DNA of 64,000 nucleotides from Semisulcospira habei. Taxonomy: Eukaryota; Mollusca; Gastropoda; Semisulcospiridae. The stretch is taken from the NCBI GenBank assembly GCA_036245525.1, contig BTPG01000004.1, positions 44,252,588-44,316,587 on the forward strand, given 5' to 3'. Shown here one piece after another: positions 10,318 through 54,342 of the stretch. A program made the position numbers and the translations under genes. Position 1 is the first letter of the stretch. Every line of letters begins with the position of its first letter. Below the pieces are notes generated by a model. The model made no database searches. It had not been told where the DNA came from and worked only from the letters and a program-made list of their open reading frames with translations.

Positions 10318-10411
10318 CATTCAAGGCGCCCCGCATGAATAGCTGCGGAAGGGCCGGCAACGCTGTACGACACTTTCGCAGCTATTGATGCCAGCGCTTT
10401 AAATGGGTTAG
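10318..10411. mobile_element. F5 hairpin MITE, shortened
   Basis: CATTCAAGGCGCCCCGCATG...GATGCCAGCGCTTTAAATGGGTTA; left stem partly deleted. Confidence 0.72.
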
Positions 10412-10549
10412 CACTCAGTAGAATTCTTCTCGCATGACGGTACTGGACGTGTTGATCGGTGCCAGATGAGAACTGACAGTAAGTTACAGTGTAAGTCACT
10501 GAACACACACTGATCGTGTGAGTTACTCTTGATTGCACTGAAGTACACA

Positions 10550-11447
<898 letters not shown>

Positions 11448-11537
<90 letters not shown>

Positions 11538-11550
11538 TTGTTATAAGTAA

Positions 11551-11623
<73 letters not shown>
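11448..11623 (+). repeat. Two (TA)n tracts separated by TTCATTGTTATAAGTAATGAA
   Basis: The separator contains GTTATAAGTAATGAA, the end of the retrozyme repeat, so unit end plus TA tract was itself duplicated. Confidence 0.9.
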
Positions 11624-11626
<3 letters not shown>

Positions 11627-11657
11627 CATATGCAAGCTGGTAGCTGTAAGTCCACTT

Positions 11658-11868
11658 AACCCTTTTGGCCCCAAGGTCCCATTTCTCAAATTTTGGAGGT
11701 GTTGCCTGACGACTATGAACCAACTGCAGGAGATGGATTGACCGTGATAATTCAAAGGTAATGCCAGATTAGCTTCGCGCCTGAATGCGCCAAGCTAATA
11801 TGGCACTTCCCTTGAATTATCATGGTCAAGCCATCTCCTGCTTTAGGGATCCAGGGCTAAAAGGGTTA
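11658..11868. mobile_element. F2 hairpin MITE
   Basis: Outer ends TTAACCCTTTTGGCCCC and GGGCTAAAAGGGTTAA. Palindrome centred on CGCCTGAATGCGCC. Both ends carry TTAA. It abuts the 65-bp satellite. Confidence 0.85.
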
Positions 11869-12517
11869 ATCTTTTAGCTGTCGACAGCGCTTTTTGTCGA
11901 GGTGATTTCTGTAGGAATTACCTCGACCATTTACCTTTCTGGCTGTGGGTAGCGCTTTTTGTCGAGGGGATTTCTGTAGGAATTACCTCGACCATTTACC
12001 TTTCTGGCTGTGGGTAGCGCTTTTTGTCGAGGTGATTTCTGTAGGAATTACCTCGACCATTTACCTTTCTGGCTGTGGGTAGCGCTTTTTGTCGAGGGGA
12101 TTTCTGTAGGAATTACCTCGACCATTTACCTTTCTGGCTGTGGGTAGCGCTTTTTGTCGAGGAGATTTATGTAGGAATTACCTCGACCATTTACCTTTTT
12201 GGCTGTGGGTAGCGCTTTTTGTCGAGGGGATTTCTGTAGGAATTACCTCGACCATTTACCTTTCTGGCTGTGGGTAGCGCTTTTTGTCGAGGTGATTTCT
12301 GTAGGAATTACCTCGACCATTTACCTTTCTGGCTGTCGGTAGCGCTTTTTGTCGAGGTGATTTCTGTAGGAATTACCTCGACCATTTACCTTTCTGGCTG
12401 TGGGTAGCGCTTTTTGTCGAGGTGATCCCTGTAGGAATTACCTCGACCATTTACCTTTCTGGCTGTCGGTAGCGCTTTTTGTCGAGGTGATTTCTGTAGG
12501 AATTACCTCGACCATTT
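11869..12517 (+). repeat. 65-bp satellite, block 1 (about 10 copies)
   Basis: The unit contains GGCTGTGGGTAGCGCTTTTT, GTCGAGGGGATTTCTGTAGG and AATTACCTCGACC. This equals one arm plus centre of an F4 hairpin. The first unit begins TTAATCTTTTAGCTGTCGAC, the F4 outer end. Confidence 0.92.
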
Positions 12518-12527
12518 ACCTTTCTGG

Positions 12528-12904
12528 GTCTGCCCTGGGGGACTTGGGTGGGGTTAGGTATTTTTTAGTTCCCAGGGTCACCCTGGTCAGCCCCACAGGG
12601 TGGGTTTTTCTCTCTATTCTGGGGCATGTGTTTCTGTCTACCCTTTGTCCATTCACCTGTATTTGCCTTTTTAAAAACTCTCCCTACTGTCTGCACTGCC
12701 TGTAGCTCTTGATATTGGATGTGTGTTGCTGGATGGTCTTGGCTTTATTTAGGCCCCATGTGTTAGGTTTATTTAATGTATTTGACCGGCTGGCGACACA
12801 CATTCAATGTTCTGTTTATTATTTTTTTTCACAAGCAGTGCAGGCACGTCCTGAGAAAGCCTTGTTGCTGTCGGGACGTTAAGCAATGTACAATCAATCA
12901 ATCA
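12528..12904 (+). mobile_element. SINE-like insertion with 10-bp target duplication
   Basis: ACCTTTCTGG is present at 12518-12527 and 12905-12914. The 377-bp insert ends GACGTTAAGCAATGTACAATCAATCAATCA, a typical short-tandem SINE/LINE tail. It interrupts the 65-bp satellite. Confidence 0.85.
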
Positions 12905-13640
12905 ACCTTTCTGGCTGTCGGTATCGCTTTTTGTCGAGGGGATTTCTGTAGGAATTACCTCGACCATTTACCTTTCTGGCTGTGGGTAGCGCTTTTTGTC
13001 GAGGGGATTTCTGTAGGAATTACCTCGACCATTTACCTTTCTGGCTGTGGGTAGCGCTTTTTGTCGAGGAGATTTCTGTAGGAATTACCTCGACCATTTA
13101 CCTTTCTGGCTGTGGGTAGCGCTTTTTGTCGAGGGTATTTCTGTAGGAATTACCTCGACCATTTACCTTTCTGGCTGTGGGTAGCGCTTTTTGTCGAGGG
13201 GATTTCTGTAGGAATTACCTCGACCATTTACCTTTCTGGCTGTGGGTAGCGCTTTTTGTCGAGGGGATTTCTGTAGGAATTACCTCGACCATTTACCTTT
13301 CTGGCTGTGGGTAGCGCTTTTTGTCGAGGGGATTTCTGTAGGAATTACCTCGACCATTTACCTTTCTGGCTGTGGGTAGCGCTTTTTGTCGAGGTGATTT
13401 CTGTAGGAATTACCTCGACCATTTACCTTTCTGGCTGTGGGTAGCGCTTTTTGTCGAGGTGATCCCTGTAGGAATTACCTCGACCATTTACCTTTCTGGC
13501 TGTGGGTAGCGCATTTTGTCGAGGGGATCCCTGTAGGAATTACCTCGACCATTTACCTTTCTGGCTGTGGGTAGCGCTTTTTGTCGATGTCATTCCTGCG
13601 GGAATCATCTCGACATATAGCGCTGCTGACAACCAAAGGC
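12905..13640 (+). repeat. 65-bp satellite, block 2 (about 11 copies)
   Basis: It continues block 1. The last unit (13580-13620) turns back into the F4 right arm: GGAATCATCTCGACATATAG followed by a scrambled CAACCAAAGGC end. Confidence 0.92.
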
Positions 13641-13917
13641 TTGAAATAACATGAAACAAAAACGCTGATGAAATTGTAATACTACTCACTACGGCTCATT
13701 GATGACAAACACATTAGACATCATTTGGAATATATCTGTCAGCAGCGCGGATCCTGCATTACAGTTGTTTAGCCGCCACGGAATGAGTTTTGCTGCGTTT
13801 TCTTGTTTGGAATGGAATCTACGTTTATCGCTGACGCACACGTTTCTGCAATAATCGTTAAATCAATGCCAACGATCCACAACCGTCCCAGGGACATGGA
13901 TTCAAAGTGGTGTCAGC

Positions 13918-14176
13918 ACTATGAAGAGGCATAGATCCTCAAGAGCCCCCGCGATGGTTTTAACCAGTTGGCTGCCGAGAAAATGTGAACCCAACTGCAA
14001 GAGACATAGATCTGCATGATCTTGACAGATCATAAGTCCCCGCAGTCGCAGGGGCTCACGAGGATCTACGCCTTTTACTGACATTTTATATCCATGTTTC
14101 TTGGACGGTTTGGGCTCTTTGGCGTTTTCCTAAGATTTCAATAACATAATCTGCCTCCGTCCACTGGCAGTGCTGG
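13918..14176. mobile_element. F3 hairpin MITE with nested duplicate
   Basis: A partial stem (GATCCTCAAGAGCCCCCGCG) is followed by a second start (TTAACCAGTTGGCTGCCGAG) and full arms. The right end merges into the 51-bp array. Confidence 0.65.
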
Positions 14177-14199
14177 GGGGGGGGGGGGGGGGGGAGGGG

Positions 14200-14530
14200 G
14201 GGTTAACGCTTGTAGAGTGTAACGGTCCTCTGCGTCGACTGACAGTGCTGGGGTTAACGCTTGTAGAGTGTAACGGTCCTCTGCGTCGACTGACAGTGCT
14301 GGGGTTAACGCTTGTAGAGTGTAACGGTCCTCTGCGTCGACTGACAGTGCTGGGGTTAACGCTTGTAGAGTGTAACGGTCCTCTGCGTCGACTGACAGTG
14401 CTGGGGTTAACGCTTGTAGAGTGTAACGGTCCTCTGCGTCGACTGACAGTGCTGGGGTTAACGCTTGTAGAGTGTAGCGGTCCTCTGCGTCGACTGACAG
14501 TGCTGGGGTTAACGCTTGTAACGGTCCTTC
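14200..14530 (+). repeat. 51-bp tandem array (about 6 copies)
   Basis: Unit GGTTAACGCTTGTAGAGTGT, then AACGGTCCTCTGCGTCGACT and GACAGTGCTGG. Being 17 codons long it makes false ORFs on both strands. The unit contains the F3 right end CACTGGCAGTG...GGGGTTAA. Confidence 0.92.
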
Positions 14531-14539
14531 AACTAACCT

Positions 14540-14757
14540 TTTAACACATTTTACCCTAGGACCCAAATCCCCAAGTTTCGAAGCTGTCATCTGGAGGACT
14601 GTGTTACAATTTTACAGACAGATCGAGCATGAAAGTTCAAGGGTGGTGGCAAAATAGCTTGGCGCCTATAGGCGCCAAGCTATTCTGCCACCACCCTTTA
14701 ACTATCGTGGTCGAGCCATATCTTGCTGAGGTGTGTCGCTGTCAGAATGAGTTTGGC
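14540..14757. mobile_element. F1 hairpin MITE
   Basis: Full structure: ACACATTTTACCCTAGGACC start, GGCGCCTATAGGCGCC centre and GAATGAGTTT end. Confidence 0.8.
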
Positions 14758-14816
14758 ACATCCTTTCAATTTGTCACAAACAAAAGGTCAGGCGAATACT
14801 GCACTATATTAATTCA

Positions 14817-15006
14817 TGCAGCCCCGACACACCACAGCAAGACATGGATCGCGCATGACAGTTCAAGGGTGGTGCCAGAATAGCTTGGCGCCCATAGGCG
14901 CCAAGCTATTCTGGCCCCATCCTTGAACTATCACGCTCGATCTGTCTCTAGAATTGTAAGTCAGAGGGCAGCTTCCAAATATGGGGATTTCGGTCGGGTA
15001 GAATGT
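14817..15006. mobile_element. F1 hairpin MITE, opposite orientation
   Basis: Ends swapped relative to the previous copy (GCCCCGACACACCACAGCAA first). Centre GGCGCCCATAGGCGCC. Confidence 0.78.
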
Positions 15007-15009
15007 GTC

Positions 15010-15735
15010 ATACTGGGAGATGAGTATGTGTGTTTGTGCGGGAGAGGTGGGTGGCCGGGTGGCGGGTGGGGGGGGGGGGGGGGCGGTGGGGGGGGGGGGG
15101 CAACACGCAATGGCAGCTACGGGCTTGAGAAATTGTATACTGTAGGCGCTGTATCAGCACGTCATCAAAGTTCACTCATCATGGCCAGTCGCGGCTTTTT
15201 AAAAAAATTGTGTGTTCGTTTGGAGTAATTTCAAATTGTCACGTACAATACGAAACAAAAGGTCGTGCGCACAATGCACTATAGTTTATTCTGGAGTATG
15301 GAGGGGTTGGGGGGTGGCGGGGGGGGGGGGGGGGACCACGCAATGTGTGCAGAGCAGAAATGGGGAGTGTTGGGGTAAGAAATGTGACGATAAAATATCC
15401 ACACATACAAACGGCACGCATGAACCCGCACCCATAACTTTGACAGGCATACAATATAATATATCCACTGTCTTTATTGTTCCTGTTTACGGAAGAGTAC
15501 AAAACAAAAATGCGAAAGAATTTTTTAAAAGAATGTCAATCATAAAGCACGCCGAACATACTATGAATTTTACTGTGGAAAAAATGACCTCTAAATGACC
15601 CCAACTCTCCCTCTTCCGAGGGGAAAAAACTCATCATTGCTTATGCCCAACTCATTTCGCTGCCGCGGCGGCTTTTTTTACTTGCGACAGGAAATGGACG
15701 CTTGGCTTCATTGAAAGTTCAGTTTTCATAAAACA
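15010..15735. other. Intergenic, two G-rich repeats
   Basis: Poly-G stretches at 15066-15100 and 15300-15335 follow similar leads and are each followed by CAA/CCACGCAATG. CAAATTGTC-ACAA-ACAAAAGGTC precedes both and also occurs at 14768, so it is a dispersed repeat. No gene. Confidence 0.5.
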
Positions 15736-15746
15736 CATAGTAGGTT

Positions 15747-15909
15747 CAAAGAAGTACCCAACGGAGAAAGAAACACGCTTAGAAAAGACGGGTACAACAC
15801 ATAATAAAATAAATTGTGTTGTACCCATCTTTTCTAAGCGTGTTTCTTTCTCCGTTGGGTACTTCTTTGCATTTTACACGCTTGGCAGTCACCGTTTTGG
15901 TCTGGATTT
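15747..15909 (+). mobile_element. F8 foldback element with 11-bp target duplication
   Basis: CATAGTAGGTT is repeated at 15736-15746 and 15910-15920. Inside are inverted arms CAAAGAAGTACCCAACGGAG and complement, then a single-stranded 3' part ending TTTTGGTCTGGATTT. Confidence 0.85.
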
Positions 15910-15920
15910 CATAGTAGGTT

Positions 15921-16440
15921 ACGTGCGCCTTAAGTTTGTACACTTACAAATTTGCATGGGCAGAAATCCTCAAGAATGTGAATATAAATGTTTGTTTTCA
16001 TTCCTACGTCACACGACCAATCTTTTTAACGCAAACCGTACCATGTGACCTCGCTACAAAAACCATTGTTTTCATTACTACGTCCTAGTGTTGTTCGAAG
16101 CAATAGGCACACTACTGGAGTTGTTTACAGCACACATTTGCAGCAATAGTGTGTAACGGACCACAAAAGAAAGAATCTTTGCGGAATCGAAAGCACATGA
16201 GCGTCCTATTCGACTATTTTATTGAAGAAATTTAAAAGCTCTTCCACTGCATTACACTGACAATTTTGCTGGTCATGCAGACGGCAACGCCATGAACGAT
16301 ATTATATTACGTCATAAGTCTATTATGTATACATGCATATTCTTTTGACGTCAGTCATGTCTGGCGCTATCCAGGTCAGAAGATTTCAGCTTGATTTCTT
16401 TTCCGAAAATAGTGGAGGAATGAAACCAAATACGTTGTTG
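15921..16440. other. Intergenic, nothing recognised
   Basis: AT-rich sequence between convergent genes; no exon, RNA gene or repeat identified. Confidence 0.5.
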
Positions 16441-16445
16441 GTAGC

Positions 16446-16566
16446 AGAGGTTTGCTGCACGGACCAATGTAGGCCTGAGAGAGGTAAAAGGAACCACTGT
16501 ACAATGGTTCCTTTGACCTCCCTCAGGCCTACAAGGGTCCGTGTAGCAAACCTTTGCGACCAATAA
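16446..16566. mobile_element. F12 foldback element
   Basis: GAGGTTTGCTGCACGGACCA and TGGGTCCGTGTAGCAAACC-type arms around GGAACCACTGTACAATGGTTCC. Confidence 0.75.
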
Positions 16567-16711
16567 CGTCTATGAGACTTTCCACTACATAACGATACTA
16601 ACAGTATCCGTGACCAGAGCCTAAAGCACATTACTACGATAAAAAAAAACAAAAAAACAAAACACCACTTAGCTTCCTGCCGGTTAACTGTGAATGTGAG
16701 AATTCGTAATC

Positions 16712-16868
16712 CATTTATCCCCGACGCACTACAGCAGGAGATGCCTCGACCATGATAATTCAAGAGTAGTGCCAGTCGTCGGTCGATCCATCTCCTGCAG
16801 CTGGTACATAGTCATTAGGCGACACCTCCAGAATTTGGGAAATGCGCCCGTGGGGTAAAATGGGTTAA
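16712..16868. mobile_element. F2 hairpin MITE, centre deleted
   Basis: Ends TAATCCATTTATCCCC and GGGGTAAAATGGGTTAA; the GATTAGCTTGGCGCC core is missing. Confidence 0.7.
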
Positions 16869-16869
16869 T

Positions 16870-17155
16870 GAGAAACAGCAGAGAACTATACACAAACCAA
16901 GGGGAATTACTCAGCGCTTGACAGACAGTTAGATCCCCTGCCCCCACCTATCAGGCACCCATTCGCCAGCCCACAGAGAAATACGCAGGTATAGAACAAG
17001 ACGATCATCTACATCTAAGGGATGTAGATGATCGTCTTGTTCTATACCTGCGTATCTTTCTCTGTGGGCTGGCGAATGGGTGCCTGATAGGCGGGGGCAG
17101 GGGATCTAACTGTTTGTCTGTCAAGCGCTGAGTGATTCCCCTTGGTTTGTGTACA
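16870..17155. mobile_element. F11 long foldback element
   Basis: An inverted repeat of about 130 bp per arm: CAAACCAAGGGGAATTACTC and GAGTGATTCCCCTTGGTTTG at the ends, meeting at GATGTAGATGATCGTCTTGT around 17013. Arms nearly identical. Confidence 0.88.
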
Positions 17156-17260
17156 GTTCTGCCAGCGCTAGCCTCACCTATCTGGTTTGTGAGCAGAGAA
17201 CTAGACGTAAGGCCGAGCCTGCACAGCATCAGTCACTTCAATTGCATTGAAACATATTTA

Positions 17261-17455
17261 ACCCCTTCACTGCCGAGAGAAAGTAACCACCTCGCAGCTG
17301 CAAGAGGTATAGATCCTCATGAGCCCCCGCAATGGCAGGGGCTCATGAGGATCTATGCCTCTTGCTGGCCTCTCTTTGTATCCATGTTCCTATGCAAGGC
17401 CGGGGTGTTTGATTGAAGAGTTCAGCAAGACAATCTGCGTCCACTCGCAGTGATG
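17261..17455. mobile_element. F3 hairpin MITE
   Basis: Start TTAACCCCTTCACTGCCGAG; stem CATGAGCCCCCGCAATGGCAGGGGCTCATG. Confidence 0.75.
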
Positions 17456-17629
17456 GCGCCAACCCTTGTACGCCAGAATAAGCAGACTTCGTCTTGTTCT
17501 TTAAGACGCTTTTGGGAAATAAGGAAGATCAAGGGGGAAAAAAAACATACAAACGAATTAAAAAAAACAACAACAAAACCAACCAACCAACCAACCAAAA
17601 ACGAAAGGCTTTGTGCACCTAGCCCATTT

Positions 17630-17826
17630 TAACACAAATCGAAATCTCCAAATTTTGAAGTTGCCCTCTGCAGGACTGTATTACAATTCTAGAGACAGAT
17701 GGAGCATGATATTTCAAGGTTGGTGCCATAATAGCTTGACGCCTATGGGCGCCAAGCTATTCTGGCACAACTCTTGAACTATCATGCTCGATCCTTGCCT
17801 GGCTGTAGTGTATCAGGGCCGAATTT
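17630..17826. mobile_element. F1 hairpin MITE
   Basis: AAATCTCCAAATTTTGAAG start, centre GCCTATGGGCGCC and end CAGGGCCGAATTTGG. Confidence 0.75.
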
Positions 17827-17849
17827 GGTATCAGCTTCAGCTCACTTAA

Positions 17850-18070
17850 TCAAATTTCAAATACAAACGATTTTGAATTTCCAAAAACTTCAGTAGCTCG
17901 CTTGAGCTTGCCCTTAGCACCATGTGAATGTTCTGTGTTTATGTACAGTGTGTGAGTGAATGCGCGTGATTCGCGTGAGCGTGCTTGTTGGGTTAAGTTC
18001 GCGGCGGCGCTTTGAGCCGATTTTTAATTGGGATAAAGCGCCTATTTAATGCGCTTATTATTATTATGAG
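17850..18070 (+). mobile_element. SINE body and tail, 5' truncated
   Basis: AAATTTCAAATACAAACGATTT, CTTCAGTAGCT and TTCGCGGCGGCGCTTTGAGC...AAAGCGCCTATTTAATGCG match the 26.8-kb SINE; it ends in TTATTATTATTAT. Confidence 0.68.
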
Positions 18071-18235
18071 ATAAAGCAAAAGAACAAAAAGACATATTGT
18101 ATATGTTGGATAACTGATGCCTGTTTAAATATACAAAATATAATTTATGAAGGTTATTCTGGATCCTGAGGTTACATTGGAGCGTCATGGCAAATGACCG
18201 TACAGTGTGAGCTACACGCGCATTACGACCCGGCT

Positions 18236-18400
18236 TAACCCTTCACTGCCGAGAAAAACGTGACTAAAATCCAACTGCAAGAGAGCTAAATCCACCTGCA
18301 CAGCGACATAGATCCACATGAACCCCCGCAGTTGCTGGGGTTCATGCGGATCTATGCCTCGTGCTGACACCATGTTCCATGGACGGCTCTTTGGGGTTGA
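18236..18400. mobile_element. F3 hairpin MITE
   Basis: Start TTAACCCTTCACTGCCGAG; stem CATGAACCCCCGCAGTTGCTGGGGTTCATG, showing compensating changes in both arms. Confidence 0.72.
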
Positions 18401-18405
18401 ATTTA

Positions 18406-18510
18406 CAAAGAGTTCAAAGAAAATCCCAACAAAGTAAGAAACACGCTTAGAAAAGACAGTTACGACACAATTCATACACAAAAATGAGTTTAGAAAAGCA
18501 GTCTGCGACC
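18406..18510. mobile_element. F8 fragment
   Basis: AGTTCAAAGAAAATCCCAAC, then AAACACGCTTAGAAAAGACAG, then GAGTTTAGAAAAGCAG; 3' end not recognised. Confidence 0.55.
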
Positions 18511-18633
18511 ATAGGAAGTGATTTGGGTAAATCGACCTGGATATGTGCAGGTTACCGGACAGGCCGGCGTAACAAATCAAGCAATGTCGGTTTTCTTTGC
18601 GGCTCTGTCAATCAGTGAAACAAGGGCATCAAT

Positions 18634-18713
18634 TAACCCTTCGGCTGTCGGTAGCGCTTTTGTCTTGCAGGATTTATCTCGAAGAAAAGCGCTACCGACA
18701 GCCAGAGGGTTAA
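18634..18713. mobile_element. F4 hairpin MITE
   Basis: TTAACCCTTCGGCTGTCGGTAGCGC and complement ending CAGAGGGTTAA. It sits 52 bp past the XDH stop codon. Confidence 0.8.
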
Positions 18714-18764
18714 TCTGTCCACTCCTCACACGTCCATGCCCGGGCTGTGACTGTCATCCCTTCA

Positions 18765-51230
<32,466 letters not shown>

Positions 51231-51586
51231 TTGATAATGTCGAGTTAGAGGAACGTTGTCTGAAGTAAGGAGTCAGCAGCTCAGCACTACAATATTTCTT
51301 GCACTCTAATCCTTCACACAGGCCGACCCAAAACAAGGTGTCACCGCTGACAAGGCTCCAAGGGCTGCACATATAATTGTTTCCTTAGCACATATTGTCA
51401 CTTTTTATTTGCAGTCTCGAAAGACGGGACCAAAGAAAATCAAGCTGACTTAAATACTAGACCAGAATTGACTCGTCATGCAGTTTTCTGCTGTCATAGT
51501 AATCGTATGCACTTTTTTCAAGTTTTTTTTACTGCGCAAGCAAAATAAACTCACTTATAAGATTTTTTTCCTTAGCAGATACAGTA

Positions 51587-51774
51587 GAACCCGTTTTTCG
51601 GAACCACATTTTTAGCAAACAAATGTGGTCCTAAAGGCAGGTGTTGTGTCAATAAAAGTGTCACCTGTCAATAAAGACCATCATTCAGGCGGCTGTAGCC
51701 ACCTGAATGATGGTCTTAAATGACAGTTGAGATTCTTTATAATGAAGATTGCTCAAAACAGGTTTGCTGTAGGG
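51587..51774. mobile_element. Tc1/mariner-pogo-like MITE
   Basis: TACAGTAGAACCCGTTTTTCGG start and a complementary AACAGGTTTGCTGTA end, with an inner stem AGACCATCATTCAGGCGGCT. The TA borders suggest a TA target. A partial relative is at 53590-53700. Confidence 0.55.
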
Positions 51775-51892
51775 AAAAAAAATCGTAAATCGTGCACTGT
51801 TTTTCTTTGACACGTGTGAGCACTGTCCTGACAGTGGCGTAAACAACACAAAGCTAAAGCGACCTACTGACTCCATCCAGGACAGGGTTCAT

Positions 51893-53070
51893 AGACCGCA
51901 ATATCTCCCTTATATGCTCTTCGTATGTCTTACAATAAATATGAAATCCAGTGAATATGCGATATGCCCCCCCCCCCCCCCTTTTCGGGGAGACTTCCAT
52001 ATTCGTTGCTTCCATTCACTTACTTAGTGCACCCTGTTTTCCTTTTTTTTTTTTTTTTTTTTTGGGTTTTTTTTTTGTGTGTTTTTGGGTGCTTTGACCA
52101 AACTCGATCTATGAACATTGGTCGATAATGCACAATTCTCTCCCCTGACCGTGCTTTTACCTACTTTGTAGTCTGACAATAAAACTGGATCTATGAACAT
52201 TGATCGATAATGCACAATTCTCTCCCCTGACCGTGCTTTTACCTTCTTTGTAGTCTGACAATAAAACTGGATCTATGAACATTGGTCTATAATGCACAAT
52301 TCTCTCCCCNTGACAATAAAACTGGATCTTGATGAACATTGTCGATAAGTGCACAATTCTCTCCCCTGACCGTGCTTTTTACCTACTTTGTAGTCTGACA
52401 ATAAAACTGGATCTATGAACATTGGTCGATAATGCACAATTCTCTCCCCTGACCGTGCTTTTACCTACTTTGTAGTCTGACAATAAAACTGGATCTATGA
52501 ACATTGGTCGATAATGCACAATTGTCTCCCCTGACCGTGCTTTTATCTACTTTGTAGTCTGACAATAAAACTGGATCTATGAACATTGGTCGATAATGCA
52601 CAATTCTCTCCCCTGACCGTGCTTTTACCTACTTTGTAGTCTGACAATAAAACTGGATCTATGAACATTGGTCGATAATGCACAATTCTCTCCCCTGACC
52701 GTGCTTTTACCTACTTTGTAGTCTGACAATAAAACTGGATCTATGAACATTGGTCGATAATGCACAATTCTCTCCCCTGACCGTGCTTTTACCTACTTTG
52801 TAGTCTGACAATAAAACTGGATCTATGAACATTGGTCGATAATGCACAATTCTCTCCCCTGACCGTGCTTTTACCTACTTTGTAGTCTGACAATAAACTA
52901 CCAAGTTTGAATGCCGTAAAATCCAAGTCTTGTCTGCTCTTGTTCTCCTTCCATTACGCTCGAAAGACGTATACGTGTGCCTACTCACATGGATTGTGAA
53001 AAGAAGGGTAGAAAAGTCGTAGTTGAGGCAAGACAGCATTGATAACCCGTTGTATCGGCAAGTTTTAGCA
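51893..53070 (+). mobile_element. Minisatellite-bearing mobile element, copy 2
   Basis: Left flank CGCAATATCTCCCTTATATG...TATGTCTTACAATAA and right flank GAATGCCGTAAAATCCAAGT...ATGGATTGTGAAAAGAAGGG...AAGACAGCATTGA. The core is the 82-bp array plus C- and T-rich tracts. Confidence 0.65.
52105..52897 (+). repeat. 82-bp minisatellite (about 9.6 copies) with one N
   Basis: Unit CTATGAACATTGGTCGATAA, TGCACAATTCTCTCCCCTGA, CCGTGCTTTTACCTACTTTG, TAGTCTGACAATAAAACTGGAT. The N at 52310 coincides with a deleted stretch, which looks like an assembly join. Confidence 0.93.
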
Positions 53071-53396
53071 GTCAATGCTCGCCATCCATGGAGCAGATTT
53101 TTTTTTTTAAAAGCTCAAAAATCGGATAATTTGTCTCCGCTTACAAAGATACATAATTTTGTTTAAGAAAGGGGTCCAACGTAACCTAAGGCACGTGGTA
53201 TTCCGTGGTTAAAAACGACCGAGAGAAAACCAAACACCAGTGACCCCCTTAAGTGGGTGAATGATCGATCTACCACGATGTTCTGAGGGAAACTGAGGCA
53301 AGTGTTTCACTTATGCGCGAGACGAATTGTACGAGTGGAAAGCGTGTATGGCTATAGTGTCTACGCCAGTATCAACACCAGTAGAAAAACATCTTC

Positions 53397-53478
53397 AGGG
53401 CAAAGACAGCCGCAGTGGGCCCGCGCACGGCTGTGCGCGAGCCCATTGCGGCCGTCGTGGGCCCGAAGACCTTTGCTT
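53397..53478. mobile_element. F9 GC-rich hairpin
   Basis: CGCAGTGGGCCCGCGCACGGCTGTGCGCGAGCCC with complement and GAAGACCTTTGCTTATTGG; closely matches 3288-3412. Confidence 0.75.
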
Positions 53479-53499
53479 ATTGGGGACCGACCGTAATGT

Positions 53500-54340
53500 T
53501 TCATGGGTAGGGCCAAATTAGATTATTATACAGCAGAAAACATATTTTGAGCGACCAACCGGCCTTAGAACCAATGACCTGTGATTACAGACCAAGTGCC
53601 GTAGCTACCTAAATGATGGTCTTTAATCGTGACAGGTGACACTTTTTTTTCTGTCACGACTTCTCTTGAGAGAGCATTTGTTTTTTTAAGACAACTTTTC
53701 CTTGAAAACGAGGTAAGTACTTGCTAAAAGGCCCACTACCGCCGTAACTGTTCAAAGATACACTTCTGTAGCAGATGGTTACGAAACGCTACACGGCACA
53801 GGTGTAATTATGGTTCATTTAGACACAGGACAATTCAGTACAGCACACGTCGTCTTTATCTGAAGTAATTTGACAATGACTCCACTTCGTACTATAAATA
53901 CAATGCTTTCCGCACGAGAAACAGCTAATGAAATAGATTGACAGGCTAACGGCTGCGCTGAATAAATAAGCGCGATTACGCGTGTACTTTTGCTGCGTGT
54001 CCCAACTGCTGTTAAAGTTTATTAGGTATGTCGACAAGGCATAATAAACACAAATGGTACTCAGTGAAATGTGTCTTCATATTTACGCGTAATGGTACTT
54101 TAAACAGGTTTCTCTGTGATCAATCCATTGTCTAGCAGCTCCCAGTAGTCATTTAAGACAGGCTCTAAAATCTCTTCCCAACACCTGAAGCTGAAAAATC
54201 GCCTGTCTACGTTTATACTGAACACTGTCAGTTTTTCTTTTCACAGCAAGTATAGCTCAGTGGTTATTCAACACAGTTTCCTGTACACACTGCAAGTTGT
54301 TCGCGAGGCGCAATCAAAACAGGCACTTGCCAAGATTCCT
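53500..54340. other. Upstream of XDH, nothing recognised
   Basis: A pogo-like MITE fragment at 53590-53700; no promoter, exon or RNA gene identified. XDH regulatory sequence or a 5' UTR exon could lie here but none can be shown. Confidence 0.4.
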
Positions 54341-54342
54341 GG

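Noticed and set aside
12400..13054. Open frames of about 100 residues in the 65-bp satellite
   Set aside because: Composed of satellite units and SINE sequence; no conservation pattern of protein.
14138..14590. 150- and 124-residue repetitive frames on opposite strands
   Set aside because: Produced by the 51-bp (17-codon) array and a G tract.
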